DNA of 64,000 nucleotides from the NCBI RefSeq assembly GCF_030812855.1, contig NZ_JAUSTK010000001.1, positions 186,001 through 250,000 on the forward strand, read 5' to 3'. Position numbers and translations under genes: made by a program. Positions within the stretch are counted from its first letter, which is position 1. Each line of letters opens with the position of its first letter. Below are positions 42,556-54,749 of this stretch, one piece after another. The stretch is from Paenibacillus wynnii (GTDB lineage Bacteria > Bacillota > Bacilli > Paenibacillales > Paenibacillaceae). Under the pieces are notes generated by a model that was given only the letters and a program-made list of their open reading frames with translations, searched no databases and was not told where the DNA came from.

Positions 42556-43431
42556 ATGTGGATGGCTATAGGATTATTAAGTTTTTTGGCTTGTATTGTT
42601 TTGGTAGTACTAGGTTTAATATCTCTAATTAAAAAAAAGCCTAATAAGAAGAAGCTTTTTTTATCATCGGTGGCCTGCTTTGTTATTTTTATAATAGCTA
42701 TAGCTGCTAGTCCTACCACTGAAACAGGAACAGCGAATAACTCAGATGAGGCTGTTACAGCTGTTGGTGAAGTATCTACAGTCAATGCTGATACTCAGGA
42801 TGACGCTGACGCCAAGGCAAAAAAAGAGGCTGATAAAAAGGCTAAACAAGAGGCTGAGGATAAAGCTGCAGCTGATAAAAAGGCTAAAGAAGATGCGGAA
42901 GCAAAAGCCCAGGCTGAAGCAGATGCGAAGGCGGCTGCAGAAGCAAAGGAACTCGAAAAGAAATCACATGCCTCTAAGGTCATGGAAACGGTTGTACCTT
43001 TTATAACAGAAGATATGGCTGAACTAGATGACAGTACTAAAAAATATCTCATTGAACATAATGAGCTTTTCCCAGCTACAACAGTAGAGTCTAAAAACGC
43101 TGCTATAGCTGAAGTTGATCCTAATATAACTTCCCGTCATTTATTTAAAAATATTACACCTTATCTTACAAAAATGATTGAAATATCCGGAGATGTAGTT
43201 CAAATTTCAGAAGAAGAAACAGACTTCGGCACCCTAGCAACCGTACATATTTTGAATGACAATGGCGATTCAATTATTGGTATATACAACGGGTCTACTG
43301 GAGACATACTGGATGGAGACTATGTTGTTCTTAGAGGTGTACCTACTGCTTCTTATTCCTTTGCAAATGTTAGCGGAGGAACTACAAACGCCATTCTATT
43401 AACCCTTTCTACAATCAACAAATCCCAATAA
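42556..43431 (+). CDS. membrane-anchored Ala/Lys-rich coiled-coil protein of unknown function
   Basis: 291 aa; ATG 42556 behind GGGGG. Residues 1-55 hold two hydrophobic helices split by a lysine-rich turn (LIKKKPNKKK). Residues about 90-140 are an Ala/Lys/Glu/Asp-rich heptad-like rod (AKKEADKKAKQEAEDKAAAD). The C-terminal part (about 210-291) reads like a small OB-type beta domain (ISGDVVQISEEETD... VVLRGVPTASYSF). Lower G+C than its neighbours, which may mean transfer. Probably displayed on the outer membrane side; nothing is known of its job. Confidence 0.75.
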   Translation: MWMAIGLLSFLACIVLVVLGLISLIKKKPNKKKLFLSSVACFVIFIIAIAASPTTETGTANNSDEAVTAVGEVSTVNADTQDDADAKAKKEADKKAKQEAEDKAAADKKAKEDAEAKAQAEADAKAAAEAKELEKKSHASKVMETVVPFITEDMAELDDSTKKYLIEHNELFPATTVESKNAAIAEVDPNITSRHLFKNITPYLTKMIEISGDVVQISEEETDFGTLATVHILNDNGDSIIGIYNGSTGDILDGDYVVLRGVPTASYSFANVSGGTTNAILLTLSTINKSQ

Positions 43432-43456
43432 TAAAAAATCAGTAAATTTTATTATA

Positions 43457-43494
43457 AAATACCCCGTCGACCAACTGCGGTCGACGGGGTATTT
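43457..43494. terminator. strong bidirectional terminator
   Basis: 16-bp perfect stem AAATACCCCGTCGACC / GGTCGACGGGGTATTT around 6 nt. It separates the coiled-coil gene from the convergent suf operon. Confidence 0.85.
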
Positions 43495-43562
43495 CTGATG
43501 TTTACGGATAGACGCTTAAGCATCCGTAAGACTTCGATCTAGAATCCCTGATAAATAACAAT

Positions 43563-44960
43563 TTAACCGATCGAACCTTCCATCTCGAACTTGATGAGAC
43601 GGTTCATCTCTACCGCGTATTCCATCGGCAGCTCTTTGGTGAAGGGTTCAATGAAGCCCATTACGATCATTTGCGTTGCTTCTGCTTCTGTAAGACCTCG
43701 GCTCATGAGATAGAACAGCTGCTCCTCGGAAACCTTGGAGACCGTTGCTTCATGTTCCAGTGTAATATTATCGTTCATAATCTCATTATAAGGAATCGTA
43801 TCCGAAGTGGACTGGTTATCCATAATGAGTGTATCGCATTTAATGTTTGACTTTGCTCCATCTGCTTGACGGCCGAAGGAAGCAAGACCCCGGTAAGTTA
43901 CCTTACCGCCATGTTTGCTGATCGACTTCGAGACAATTGTAGAAGTCGTGTCCGGAGCCAAGTGTATCATCTTGGCGCCTGCATCCTGATGCTGGCCTTT
44001 GCCGGCTACGGCAATGGAAAGCACAGAGCCTTTGGCTCCGCGGCCTTTGAGCACTACCGCAGGGTATTTCATGGTCAGCTTGGATCCAATGTTGCCGTCA
44101 ACCCATTCCATTGTGGCGTTTTCTTCTGCAACCGCACGTTTGGTAACGAGGTTGTAGATGTTTGGCGCCCAGTTCTGAATGGTAGTATAACGGACACGTG
44201 CATTTTTCATACACAGGATTTCTACTACTGCGCTGTGCAGGGAATTCGTGCTGTAGATTGGTGCTGTACAACCCTCTACGTAATGCACGAAGCTGTCCTC
44301 ATCGGCCAAAATCAGGGTACGCTCGAATTGACCCATGTTCTCGGAGTTAATACGGAAGTAAGCCTGCAAAGGCACTTCGCATTTCACACCTTTTGGAACA
44401 TAAATGAAGCTTCCGCCTGACCATACAGCGCTGTTCAATGCGGCAAATTTATTGTCTGTTGGGGGGATAATCGTTCCGAAAAACTTTCTAAAAAGTTCAG
44501 GATGCTCCCGTAGTGCGGTATCGGTATCCGTGAAGATAACTCCTTGGTCTTCAAGGTTCTTTTGCATGCTGTGGTATACAACCTCGGACTCGTATTGAGC
44601 CGAGACACCGGCGAGGAACTTCTGCTCCGCTTCCGGAATACCGAGCTTATCAAAAGTCTCTTTAATTTCAGAAGGGACTTCCTCCCATGTCTTTCCTTGT
44701 TTCTCGGATGGTCTTACATAATATTGAATATCCTCGAAATCCAGATCATCCATGTTGCCGCCCCATTTAGGCATCGGCATTTTGCGGAATTGTTCCAATG
44801 ATTTCAGGCGGAAATCCAGCATCCATTGAGGTTCATTCTTGATTGCAGAAATTTCCTTAACAATTTCGGCCGTCAATCCTTTACCAGACTGGAATATCGA
44901 CTTGTGCTCATCCCGGAACCCGTATTGGTATTCCTCCATATCAGGCGCTTTCTTAGCCAT
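43563..44960 (-). CDS. sufB: Fe-S cluster assembly protein SufB
   Basis: 465 aa, full length: [38 protein letters not shown], the conserved [10 protein letters not shown] and LYFLMSRGL-type end with [14 protein letters not shown]. With SufC and SufD it builds the SufBC2D scaffold that assembles [4Fe-4S] clusters. Last of the sufCDSUB operon (minus strand); start ATG 44960 behind AAGGAGG. The family call is secure. Confidence 0.97.
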   Translation of the reverse strand: MAKKAPDMEEYQYGFRDEHKSIFQSGKGLTAEIVKEISAIKNEPQWMLDFRLKSLEQFRKMPMPKWGGNMDDLDFEDIQYYVRPSEKQGKTWEEVPSEIKETFDKLGIPEAEQKFLAGVSAQYESEVVYHSMQKNLEDQGVIFTDTDTALREHPELFRKFFGTIIPPTDNKFAALNSAVWSGGSFIYVPKGVKCEVPLQAYFRINSENMGQFERTLILADEDSFVHYVEGCTAPIYSTNSLHSAVVEILCMKNARVRYTTIQNWAPNIYNLVTKRAVAEENATMEWVDGNIGSKLTMKYPAVVLKGRGAKGSVLSIAVAGKGQHQDAGAKMIHLAPDTTSTIVSKSISKHGGKVTYRGLASFGRQADGAKSNIKCDTLIMDNQSTSDTIPYNEIMNDNITLEHEATVSKVSEEQLFYLMSRGLTEAEATQMIVMGFIEPFTKELPMEYAVEMNRLIKFEMEGSIG

Positions 44961-45000
44961 GGTGTCAGCCTCCTTGTTTCTTCTGTTATTTGTGTAGCTG

Positions 45001-47940
<2,940 letters not shown>

Positions 47941-47967
47941 AAATGGTCTCCTCCTTCCCGGCGTCTT

Positions 47968-48750
47968 TTAAGCGTCCTGCCCTACGGTTTCATCTTCAAT
48001 TCCAAGTTCCTCTTTAATCCATTCGTAACCTTCTGCTTCCAGACGCTGAGCCAGCTCAGGGCCACCGGATTTCACGATTCTGCCTTGCATCATAACATGC
48101 ACAAAATCAGGCTTAATATAGTTCAGCAAACGCTGGTAGTGGGTAATAACAAGGAAGCCGCGATCTTCACTGCGCATGGAGTTCACGCCATCGGCTACAA
48201 TTCTCAAAGCATCAATATCAAGACCGGAGTCAATTTCGTCCAAAATAACGATCTTAGGATCCAACATCATCATTTGCAGAATTTCATTACGCTTTTTCTC
48301 TCCGCCGGAGAAGCCTTCATTCAAATAACGGTGTAGAAACTCGGGATTCATCTCCAGTTCCTTCATCTTCGCTTCCATCTGACGGATAAAACGGATCAGA
48401 GAAATTTCGCTTCCCTCTTCACGACGGGAATTGATTGCGCTGCGGAGAAAATCAGAATTCGTTACTCCTGAAATTTCACTTGGATACTGCATGGCCAGGA
48501 AAAGACCGGCGCGTGCGCGTTCGTCAACAGCCATTTCCAGAAGATCTTCACCTTCGAGGGTAGCTGTGCCTTCTGTAACTTCATATTTAGGATGTCCCAT
48601 AAGAGCGGATGCCAAAGTACTTTTACCTGTACCGTTGGGTCCCATGATAGCGTGGATTTCTCCGCCCTTCATTTGAAGGTTGATTCCCTTCAAGATCTCT
48701 TTTCCTTCGATGCTTGCTTTCAGTCCCTCAATGACAAAATCTGCTGCCAT
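47968..48750 (-). CDS. sufC: SufC ATPase
   Basis: 260 aa from ATG 48750 behind TTGGAGGG. ABC-type ATPase with Walker A GPNGTGKST, signature FSGGEKKRNEI and Walker B PKIVILDEIDSGLD. First gene of the operon; drives SufBC2D conformational change. Two Fur/PerR-like boxes lie upstream. Confidence 0.97.
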   Translation of the reverse strand: MAADFVIEGLKASIEGKEILKGINLQMKGGEIHAIMGPNGTGKSTLASALMGHPKYEVTEGTATLEGEDLLEMAVDERARAGLFLAMQYPSEISGVTNSDFLRSAINSRREEGSEISLIRFIRQMEAKMKELEMNPEFLHRYLNEGFSGGEKKRNEILQMMMLDPKIVILDEIDSGLDIDALRIVADGVNSMRSEDRGFLVITHYQRLLNYIKPDFVHVMMQGRIVKSGGPELAQRLEAEGYEWIKEELGIEDETVGQDA

Positions 48751-48850
48751 AATTAGTATTCCCTCCAATGATCGATTTGCGGATTCTAACGCCTAGTTTT
48801 GTATTGTAACAGGGTAAACCCTGAGTGCCAGCACAATTAGTTTTTATATT

Positions 48851-48903
48851 AGATAATAATTATTATAAAGTGTATTTGACTGATTATCAATGATTCTCAT
48901 TAA
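48851..48903. promoter_or_regulatory. two Fur/PerR-like boxes upstream of suf operon
   Basis: TCAATGATTCTCATTAA (48887-48903) matches the 17-nt Fur box at about 14 positions, and ATAATAATTATTAT (48852-48865) is a perfect palindrome close to the Fur/PerR half-sites. Both lie in the 200-nt gap before sufC. Confidence 0.5.
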
Positions 48904-48978
48904 GTTTATTACAAAATGATTATTTTTACAAACATCTATTTTCATTTTCAATACACTCAAAGTAATTATTTAGAGGCA

Positions 48979-49545
48979 TTAAATCGCATGTTTGATCTCA
49001 TTACATAAAGCCTCAAACTCCCCATCTTCAAGGACCGGCTTCATTTCTCTGAGTTCAGGTGATGGACTTAGCTCAATCCATGATCTACAACCGGAATATT
49101 CTGGAAGTACCTCGATTTCCAAGGGCTCTACTAAGGTGTATACTCGCAACAGCAACACATGAAGCGGCTCTTTAGCTTTCCAACGTAACCGCTCGGCAGC
49201 CAATCCCTCACTCCACATATGATAAGGAGACAGTTGCTCCAGCTGTTCGAGATCACGGATTTCAAGATCTGCTGCCACTTCAGCATATGCGGTAAGCTTG
49301 ACTGTGGGCGCATTCGGCTCAAAACCGCTTAAGGATTGCTCGACATAATGCCGATCCTGCTCCTTCACTAATTCAGGCCGTTGATGCTCGTAGGTAGGAT
49401 ATAGATAAAAGGAATCGCTTTTTAGTTCAAAACGTCTCGTCTCCTCCTTAATTCCGCCCTTACGTAATAGTATGACTTGTCTACCCTCTGCAAGAACCTT
49501 TATTGTGGAGTCCCATTCCTTCAGAGCTACAGGATTAACTTTCAT
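48979..49545 (-). CDS. DUF1802-family protein
   Basis: 188 aa: LKEWDSTIKVLAEGRQVILLRKGGI and FYLYPTYEHQRPELVKE are the family's N-terminal features, and WSEGLAAERLRWKAKEPLHVLLLRVYTL follows. The role is unknown. Start ATG 49545; upstream of and transcribed toward suf, with a 228-nt gap. Confidence 0.8.
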   Translation of the reverse strand: MKVNPVALKEWDSTIKVLAEGRQVILLRKGGIKEETRRFELKSDSFYLYPTYEHQRPELVKEQDRHYVEQSLSGFEPNAPTVKLTAYAEVAADLEIRDLEQLEQLSPYHMWSEGLAAERLRWKAKEPLHVLLLRVYTLVEPLEIEVLPEYSGCRSWIELSPSPELREMKPVLEDGEFEALCNEIKHAI

Positions 49546-49641
49546 CGTAAGTATCCCCTTTCCCCTCCCAAGAATCCTAAAGAAATAAATTATAAGAATT
49601 ATACCGCTTGCTGCTTATAAATCACACTAAAATGCAAAAAT

Positions 49642-49670
49642 AAAGCCTCCGCCGCACGGAGGCTTTATAA
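49642..49670 (-). terminator. terminator of dps
   Basis: AAAGCCTCCG / CGGAGGCTTT, a 10-bp perfect stem with a 5-nt loop, directly after dps on the minus strand. Confidence 0.8.
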
Positions 49671-49704
49671 TCAAAGATCTGTAGTCCAAAAAAATGATCA
49701 CTCC

Positions 49705-50166
49705 TTAACCCAGGAAAGACCGCAGCATCCATTGATTCTTCTCTAGATCGCTGCGAATTTTGATAAACAAATCAGCCGTAGGCTGGTCCCTTGCTTCTTC
49801 TGTTGCCTCAATGCCTTCTGTCAGCTCTTCAGATACCGTTGCGAAATCTTCTATAAGAGATTGAACCATCCCCCGGGTATCTTCCTTGCCTGTAGCTTCC
49901 TGAATGGTTGCAAGTTCCAAATATTCCTTCATGGTAGCGACCGGTGATCCTTTAATGCTCAGGAGCCGCTCTGCCACTTCATCCATTTTAAGCGTAACAT
50001 CATCGTACAGTTCTTCGAACTTTGCGTGAAGGGAGAAAAATTGCTCTCCTTTTACATACCAATGGTAGTTGTGTAATTTAACGTACAATACGTTCAGGTT
50101 GGCAACCTGACGATTCAAAATTTGCTGCAATGAAGTTGTGTTCACTTTATTAGATGCTTTAGCCAT
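49705..50166 (-). CDS. dps: Dps ferritin-like DNA-protection protein
   Basis: 153 aa. Ferroxidase ligands of the Dps inter-subunit site are visible in LHNYHWYVKGEQFFSLHAKF and ELYDDVTLKMDEVAERLL. It stores iron and protects DNA in stress or stationary phase. ATG 50166; no PerR box could be made out upstream. Confidence 0.93.
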   Translation of the reverse strand: MAKASNKVNTTSLQQILNRQVANLNVLYVKLHNYHWYVKGEQFFSLHAKFEELYDDVTLKMDEVAERLLSIKGSPVATMKEYLELATIQEATGKEDTRGMVQSLIEDFATVSEELTEGIEATEEARDQPTADLFIKIRSDLEKNQWMLRSFLG

Positions 50167-50379
50167 GATTTTATCCCATCCTTATTCATATTGTAGCCAG
50201 CTCTTCTCCCCGGCTCTGTACCCGTTATTCTATACTCATTTTACCCTCTACAGTATGAGCCGAAACAAGGGAATAACAAGTACAACCCTGCAACAAGCAC
50301 GCTTACCTCACTTTATAGGATGAGCTAAGACGACATTCCTTATGCTCTGCATATTGACGTAACTCAAATTCTCCCCAAT

Positions 50380-50400
50380 AAAAAAAGGCCCAGCAGGCCT
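50380..50400 (-). terminator. short terminator of the yunC-like gene
   Basis: AGGCC-CAGCA-GGCCT followed on the minus strand by a T-run. Confidence 0.6.
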
Positions 50401-50433
50401 CGAGAATATCTTTTCAAATGTCGAAAATTGTTG

Positions 50434-50736
50434 TTAAATCATTCTTAGCAAAGCGTCCGCTCCCGTCATGCCTGGTAGAATCCCAAGATTCTCTGCTTCC
50501 AAAGTGACCGACTCCAATGGAGCAGCTAACAATTCAGGCAACGTACGTACACCAACCGCCCGCCCGGCAATAATATGCCGTTCTTTAAGACGTTCATTAA
50601 GAAGACCTACATCTAATGCACCGCACATAATATATCCCTTGCTGGTGTTGATCGTTAGCAAAGTTGTTTTGGGAAGCTTAACTTCAACTCCGACGAAGAT
50701 GTGATCACCCACCACAATTGGCTCCATTGTAACCAA
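50434..50736 (-). CDS. DUF1805 protein, YunC-like
   Basis: 100 aa from TTG 50736, which has GGGAGG at 9 nt; a longer frame to 50760 has no site. Sequence VTMEPIVVGDHIFVGVEVKL, LLTINTSKGYIMCGALDVGLL and RAVGVRTLPELLAAPLESVT match the DUF1805 pattern. Function unknown. Confidence 0.8.
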   Translation of the reverse strand: MVTMEPIVVGDHIFVGVEVKLPKTTLLTINTSKGYIMCGALDVGLLNERLKERHIIAGRAVGVRTLPELLAAPLESVTLEAENLGILPGMTGADALLRMI

Positions 50737-50944
50737 AATACAGCACCTCCCTTTTTTCACATTTCACTATATATGTATGCCTTATCCCCTATGGACGTGT
50801 GGATAGAGCGTTCCTAAAGCGAAAATGCAATGGGGGAGGCAAAAGTCCCATACTTTCCAAGGATTCTATATAAATATTCCTTATTTAATGATATAGTTTA
50901 TAATAATTATTAGCAGTATTCTAATGAAAAAAGCTGGGGGATCT

Positions 50945-51469
50945 ATGGACAAAAAACTACAAAGCACTGACGGAAATTATCTATTTAACGTCGACATCCT
51001 GATTAATGCCCGTACAAACCCGCTTGCCATGCAATATTTACTCGAGTTGTTGAACAACCATGATAAAGTAACTGATTTCAACATTAATTCGGGTCTAGAG
51101 CTGGGTAGAACGATTGATAGTCTGCTCCGGTCTGCAAAATTGGCCTTAAAACAGGAGATTTCTCCTCCAATTCCAGTAGACCTGCCACAAAAAATTGCAG
51201 TGAAACAGACACCCTCACCCTTAATTCAGTTGAAACCACAACAACCAACACCGCAAGCGATGGAGCCTTCCGATGCCTTTGTCCAGATTAGACAATATAT
51301 TCAGAGTAATCAATTGGTTCGCATAAGAGCCAATCGCCATGGCAAGCAGGTATCGATGCCGTGCCGTATTTTGAATTTTGACGAGACTGCCAAAACGTTA
51401 AGCGTTTATCATGTAGATGAGAAGCAAGTTTATACCTTCAAACTAAATGAAATTGACGAGTTTCACTAA
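50945..51469 (+). CDS. protein of unknown function, Pro/Gln-rich linker
   Basis: 174 aa from ATG 50945 (GGGGGATCT just upstream); ATG 50924 is possible. Residues 1-75 (NVDILINARTNPLAMQYLLE) form a helical domain, then a Pro/Gln/Lys-rich linker and a C-terminal segment about 125-174 (VRIRANRHGKQVSMPCRILN) that looks like a small beta-barrel. I do not recognise the family. Followed by a strong terminator. Confidence 0.65.
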   Translation: MDKKLQSTDGNYLFNVDILINARTNPLAMQYLLELLNNHDKVTDFNINSGLELGRTIDSLLRSAKLALKQEISPPIPVDLPQKIAVKQTPSPLIQLKPQQPTPQAMEPSDAFVQIRQYIQSNQLVRIRANRHGKQVSMPCRILNFDETAKTLSVYHVDEKQVYTFKLNEIDEFH

Positions 51470-51491
51470 AACTACAGGGTACAGAAACAGC

Positions 51492-51535
51492 AAACAAGCA
51501 CCTGCCTTCATTGAAAAGACACGGTGCTTGTTTTT
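51492..51535. terminator. bidirectional terminator
   Basis: AAACAAGCACC / GGTGCTTGTTT, with a loop of about 20 nt; A/T-runs on both sides serve the unknown gene and the convergent DUF423 gene. Confidence 0.8.
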
Positions 51536-51541
51536 ATGCGG

Positions 51542-51925
51542 CTATCTTCCTGTTTTACGAGAGAATGCTTCCAGTGATAAACATAACCAGCCCGCGAGGA
51601 AGCAGAGACCTCCAAACGGTGTAATCGCTCCTAAAATTGTAATACCGGTTATACTCAGAACATACAAGCTACCCGAGAAAAGCACAATTCCGGAAATAAG
51701 CAAGATCCCAGTCCAACGCAATCTAGGGCTTTCACCCCATTGACCTATGAGCAAGGCAATCAAAATCAGGCCAAGCGCATGCATCATCTGGTATTGAACG
51801 CCTGTCTCATAAACCTTCAATGAATCTGCATCAATTATAGGCTTAAGCAGATGTGCGCCAAATGCTCCTATCGCCACTGAAAGCATAGCAAGTAAAGAAC
51901 CCCAAGCTAAAAATGTACGCTGCAT
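51542..51925 (-). CDS. DUF423-family small membrane protein
   Basis: 127 aa with four hydrophobic helices: FLAWGSLLAMLSVAIGAFGAHL, MMHALGLILIALLIGQW, TGILLISGIVLFSGSLYVLS and LGAITPFGGLCFLAGW. The GAFGAHLL and THA-like patterns fit YwdK/YgdD. Function unknown. Confidence 0.85.
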   Translation of the reverse strand: MQRTFLAWGSLLAMLSVAIGAFGAHLLKPIIDADSLKVYETGVQYQMMHALGLILIALLIGQWGESPRLRWTGILLISGIVLFSGSLYVLSITGITILGAITPFGGLCFLAGWLCLSLEAFSRKTGR

Positions 51926-52085
51926 GATTTACAACTCCTTAAAGTATTCCCTCTATTTTAACGTATAGGATTACTTTATTTCCAGTTGCCCTTTAACCTT
52001 TTTAATATGGGGGTTGCATTTCCAGCCGTCTTGTGAAAAAGTGAATGTAGACAAGCTATTCTCATCTGCCAAAGGAGTGCCTAAT

Positions 52086-52502
52086 ATGGACAATAACTCT
52101 TTTTCGAAGTCTGATTCACCTATTCCATCAACTGTTAACTTACACGAAATTAAGCCTAATCTTAAACATTCTGGTCCCGGTATCGCTTCATTCGTAATCA
52201 GCCTTGTTTCCCTTCTCGGTTACCTTGTCTCCTTTGTGATAGCCGCTACAATGGCCACCTCAATCTTGAATGAATTCGGAGAGCTGAGCAATGACTCCTC
52301 ACAAGCTTTTATGTTCCTGGGAGTAGCCGTCTTGGGTCTTGCTGCTCTTAATGTGATCGGAGTAGTGACTGGCATCATAGGGATCTCGCTGCGTAACCGC
52401 CGCAAGGTATTTGGGGTTATCGGTACGATAATCAATGCCATCATTATTCTGATTTTTATGCTGTTAATTGCTACAGTACTGGTCAATATCGGGGCACAAT
52501 AG
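52086..52502 (+). CDS. membrane protein, DUF4064/DUF4190-like
   Basis: 138 aa from ATG 52086, behind AAAGGAG; the frame upstream to 52014 lacks a site. Helices: ASFVISLVSLLGYLVSFVIAA, FMFLGVAVLGLAALNVIGVV, VIGTIINAIIILIFMLLIAT. Function unknown; ends in a very strong terminator. Confidence 0.7.
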   Translation: MDNNSFSKSDSPIPSTVNLHEIKPNLKHSGPGIASFVISLVSLLGYLVSFVIAATMATSILNEFGELSNDSSQAFMFLGVAVLGLAALNVIGVVTGIIGISLRNRRKVFGVIGTIINAIIILIFMLLIATVLVNIGAQ

Positions 52503-52521
52503 CACCTTAAACCCAAAAAAA

Positions 52522-52562
52522 GGCGGTCTCCGCGAGGTAAACTTCACTTCGCGGAGACCGCC
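52522..52562. terminator. strong bidirectional terminator
   Basis: 14-bp perfect stem GGCGGTCTCCGCGA / TCGCGGAGACCGCC, with A-run before and TTTATCTTTT after. Confidence 0.9.
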
Positions 52563-52571
52563 CTTTATCTT

Positions 52572-53277
52572 TTACTGGCTTACAATGGAATTCAAAGAGG
52601 CAAATACATGCGGCGAGAAGCCTTCCGAAGCTTCCCCCTGGGGAATATTGAGCTTAATAATATATCCCTGTCCCTCGATTTCCTTCACGATATACTCCCT
52701 CGTTAGATTGGATCCGCTGGCTGACAAATACATATAACGAATATCCTTCACCTTTTGCAAGCTTTGCCTCTTTCTCTTCTGCATTGCCTTCCAAACTCAG
52801 CTTCAGAGTCTTACTCTGCGGCAAGACTCCTCCAGCAGAAGCATCAGGCGCAAGGGAAAGCTTAGACAGTACACGCTGTTTCACAGTGTCGTCTCCGGGT
52901 ACCGATTTTTCAACATATTCAAAAACTACAGGATCATCCATATTTAAAGCCTCAGGCGCAGTCTCTGTACCTACTCCCAATTCAAAGGCAGTGGAGCCTT
53001 CCTCCGTTTTGATCTCTACAGAATGATTATCAATTTGTCCGACGTAGATGCCGGTTCCCTTTATTACTAGCGGTTCTTCATTTTCGGGCGTTGCAGACGC
53101 TGTCGGACTGACGCTCTCGGTCGGTACAGGCGACGGTGATGCCGAAGCTGTTGCCGTTTCAGCGGGGATGTTACTCTCCCCTGGAGCCGTTGCAGGAGTG
53201 TTACCGCCACAGGCAGTTAATGCCAGCATTAACACCGCAACTGCGGCCATAGCAGGCAATGAGTGTGAGTGTTTCAA
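52572..53277 (-). pseudogene. frameshifted lipoprotein gene
   Basis: One frame (53277-52654) gives a lipoprotein: signal and lipobox LMLALTACGGN, a Ser/Thr/Pro linker, then a beta-rich part to about Phe184 (KGEGYSLYVF). After that the frame reads VSQRIQSNEGVYREGNRGTG and stops. In the adjacent frame the same nucleotides continue as LTREYIVKEIEGQGYIIKLN and run to 52572, next to the terminator. The natural end is therefore in the second frame, with a shift near 52715-52735. A sequencing error or a real mutation cannot be told apart here. Confidence 0.65.
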
Positions 53278-53497
53278 GTTGACTACCTCCTGAAATAAGA
53301 ATTTGTGATGTCTTGCCGAATAGGCTTACCTTTATAAACGCGAAACCATTCCGAAGGTTGCAAAAAAATGGTCACTGCTCTTCCCTTATCTGTAACCCGG
53401 AGCTCCATAATAATCACATATCCCCCATCTCCATGAATATACTTTAGTTACAAGCCAAAGCTCGTGGTGTCTTATATTTCATGGGAGGTGGTCACCT

Positions 53498-54661
53498 TTG
53501 TCGCAACAGCCCCAGCCCTTTACGTTTGTAGTATCGAAAGAAGACTGGTCCCTGCACCGTAAAGGCCATCAAGATCAGGAGCGTCATCAGCAAAAAGTCA
53601 GAGACGCCATAAAAGATAATTTGCCGGATCTTGTTACCGAAGAGAATATTATTATGTCCGATGGCAAACAAATTGTTAAGGTACCGATTCGCAGTCTGGA
53701 TGAATACCGGATCATTTACAATTACCGTAAGCAAAAGCATGTAGGTCAAGGTGACGGAGACAGCCAAGTAGGTGATGTTCTTGGTCGTGAACCCTCATCA
53801 GCAGGACCGGGTAAAGGCGATAAAGCGGGCGACCAACCTGGTCAGGATACCGTAGAAGCCGAAGTCAATCTGGAAGATTTGGAGGACATTTTGTTTGAGG
53901 ATATGGAGCTTCCGCATTTGAAGCCAAAGGATAAGGAGCAAATCGAGGTCAAATCGATCGTCTTTAACGATATTCGCAAAAAAGGAATGATGTCCAATAT
54001 CGACAAGAAGCGTACCCTGCTTGAGAATTTAAGACGGAATTCGAGTGCTGGGAATCCAGGTATTCACGGTATCAGTCCTGACGATTTACGCTACAAAACA
54101 TGGGATGATATCACCATTCCCCACTCTAATGCCGTTATTATTGCGATGATGGACACTTCTGGTAGTATGGGGACCTTTGAGAAATACTGCGCCCGCAGCT
54201 TTTTCTTCTGGATGACCCGTTTTCTTCGCCGCCAATATGAGAAGGTTGAGATCGTCTTTCTAGCCCACCATACGGAAGCGAAGGAAGTAAGTGAACATGA
54301 TTTCTTTACCCGCGGGGAAAGCGGAGGAACCATCTGCTCCTCAGCGTATCAAAAGGCGATAGAGATCATTGACAGCCGTTATCCACCTGCAAAATACAAC
54401 ATATATCCGTTCCACTTCTCGGACGGGGATAATCTCACCTCTGATAATGAGCGTTGTGTAAAGCTGATCGAAGAACTGTTGAAACGGAGCAATATGTTTG
54501 GATATGGTGAGGTGAATCAATACAACCGCAGCAGCACATTGATGTCGGCTTACCGGCATCTCAAGAATGAGCAGTTCATGCATTACGTCATTAAAGATAA
54601 AAAGGAAGTTTATCAGGCATTAAAAACTTTTTTCCGCAAGCGTGCGAGTGCTCAAGGATAA
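53498..54661 (+). CDS. yhbH: YhbH sporulation protein (DUF444/UPF0229)
   Basis: 387 aa from TTG 53498 with GGGAGG upstream. N-terminal [20 protein letters not shown] with the UPF0229 pattern, an acidic middle, and a von Willebrand A-like part with MIDAS-type MMDTSGSMG and later [15 protein letters not shown]. subtilis yhbH is sporulation-linked; its function with PrkA and SpoVR-like genes is inferred elsewhere. Neither partner is visible here. Confidence 0.92.
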   Translation: MSQQPQPFTFVVSKEDWSLHRKGHQDQERHQQKVRDAIKDNLPDLVTEENIIMSDGKQIVKVPIRSLDEYRIIYNYRKQKHVGQGDGDSQVGDVLGREPSSAGPGKGDKAGDQPGQDTVEAEVNLEDLEDILFEDMELPHLKPKDKEQIEVKSIVFNDIRKKGMMSNIDKKRTLLENLRRNSSAGNPGIHGISPDDLRYKTWDDITIPHSNAVIIAMMDTSGSMGTFEKYCARSFFFWMTRFLRRQYEKVEIVFLAHHTEAKEVSEHDFFTRGESGGTICSSAYQKAIEIIDSRYPPAKYNIYPFHFSDGDNLTSDNERCVKLIEELLKRSNMFGYGEVNQYNRSSTLMSAYRHLKNEQFMHYVIKDKKEVYQALKTFFRKRASAQG

Positions 54662-54689
54662 CAGTTTTTTTGAGAATTACATTAAAAAA

Positions 54690-54737
54690 AAGAACCTCCA
54701 GCTCCGCTTTCAAAGCGGTTTTGGAAGTTCTTTTTAA
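54690..54737. terminator. bidirectional terminator
   Basis: AAGAAC.TCCA pairs with TTGGA.GTTCTT, with an inner CCGCTTT / AAAGCGG. Serves yhbH and the convergent melA. Confidence 0.8.
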
Positions 54738-54749
54738 CTTAGTGATGGC

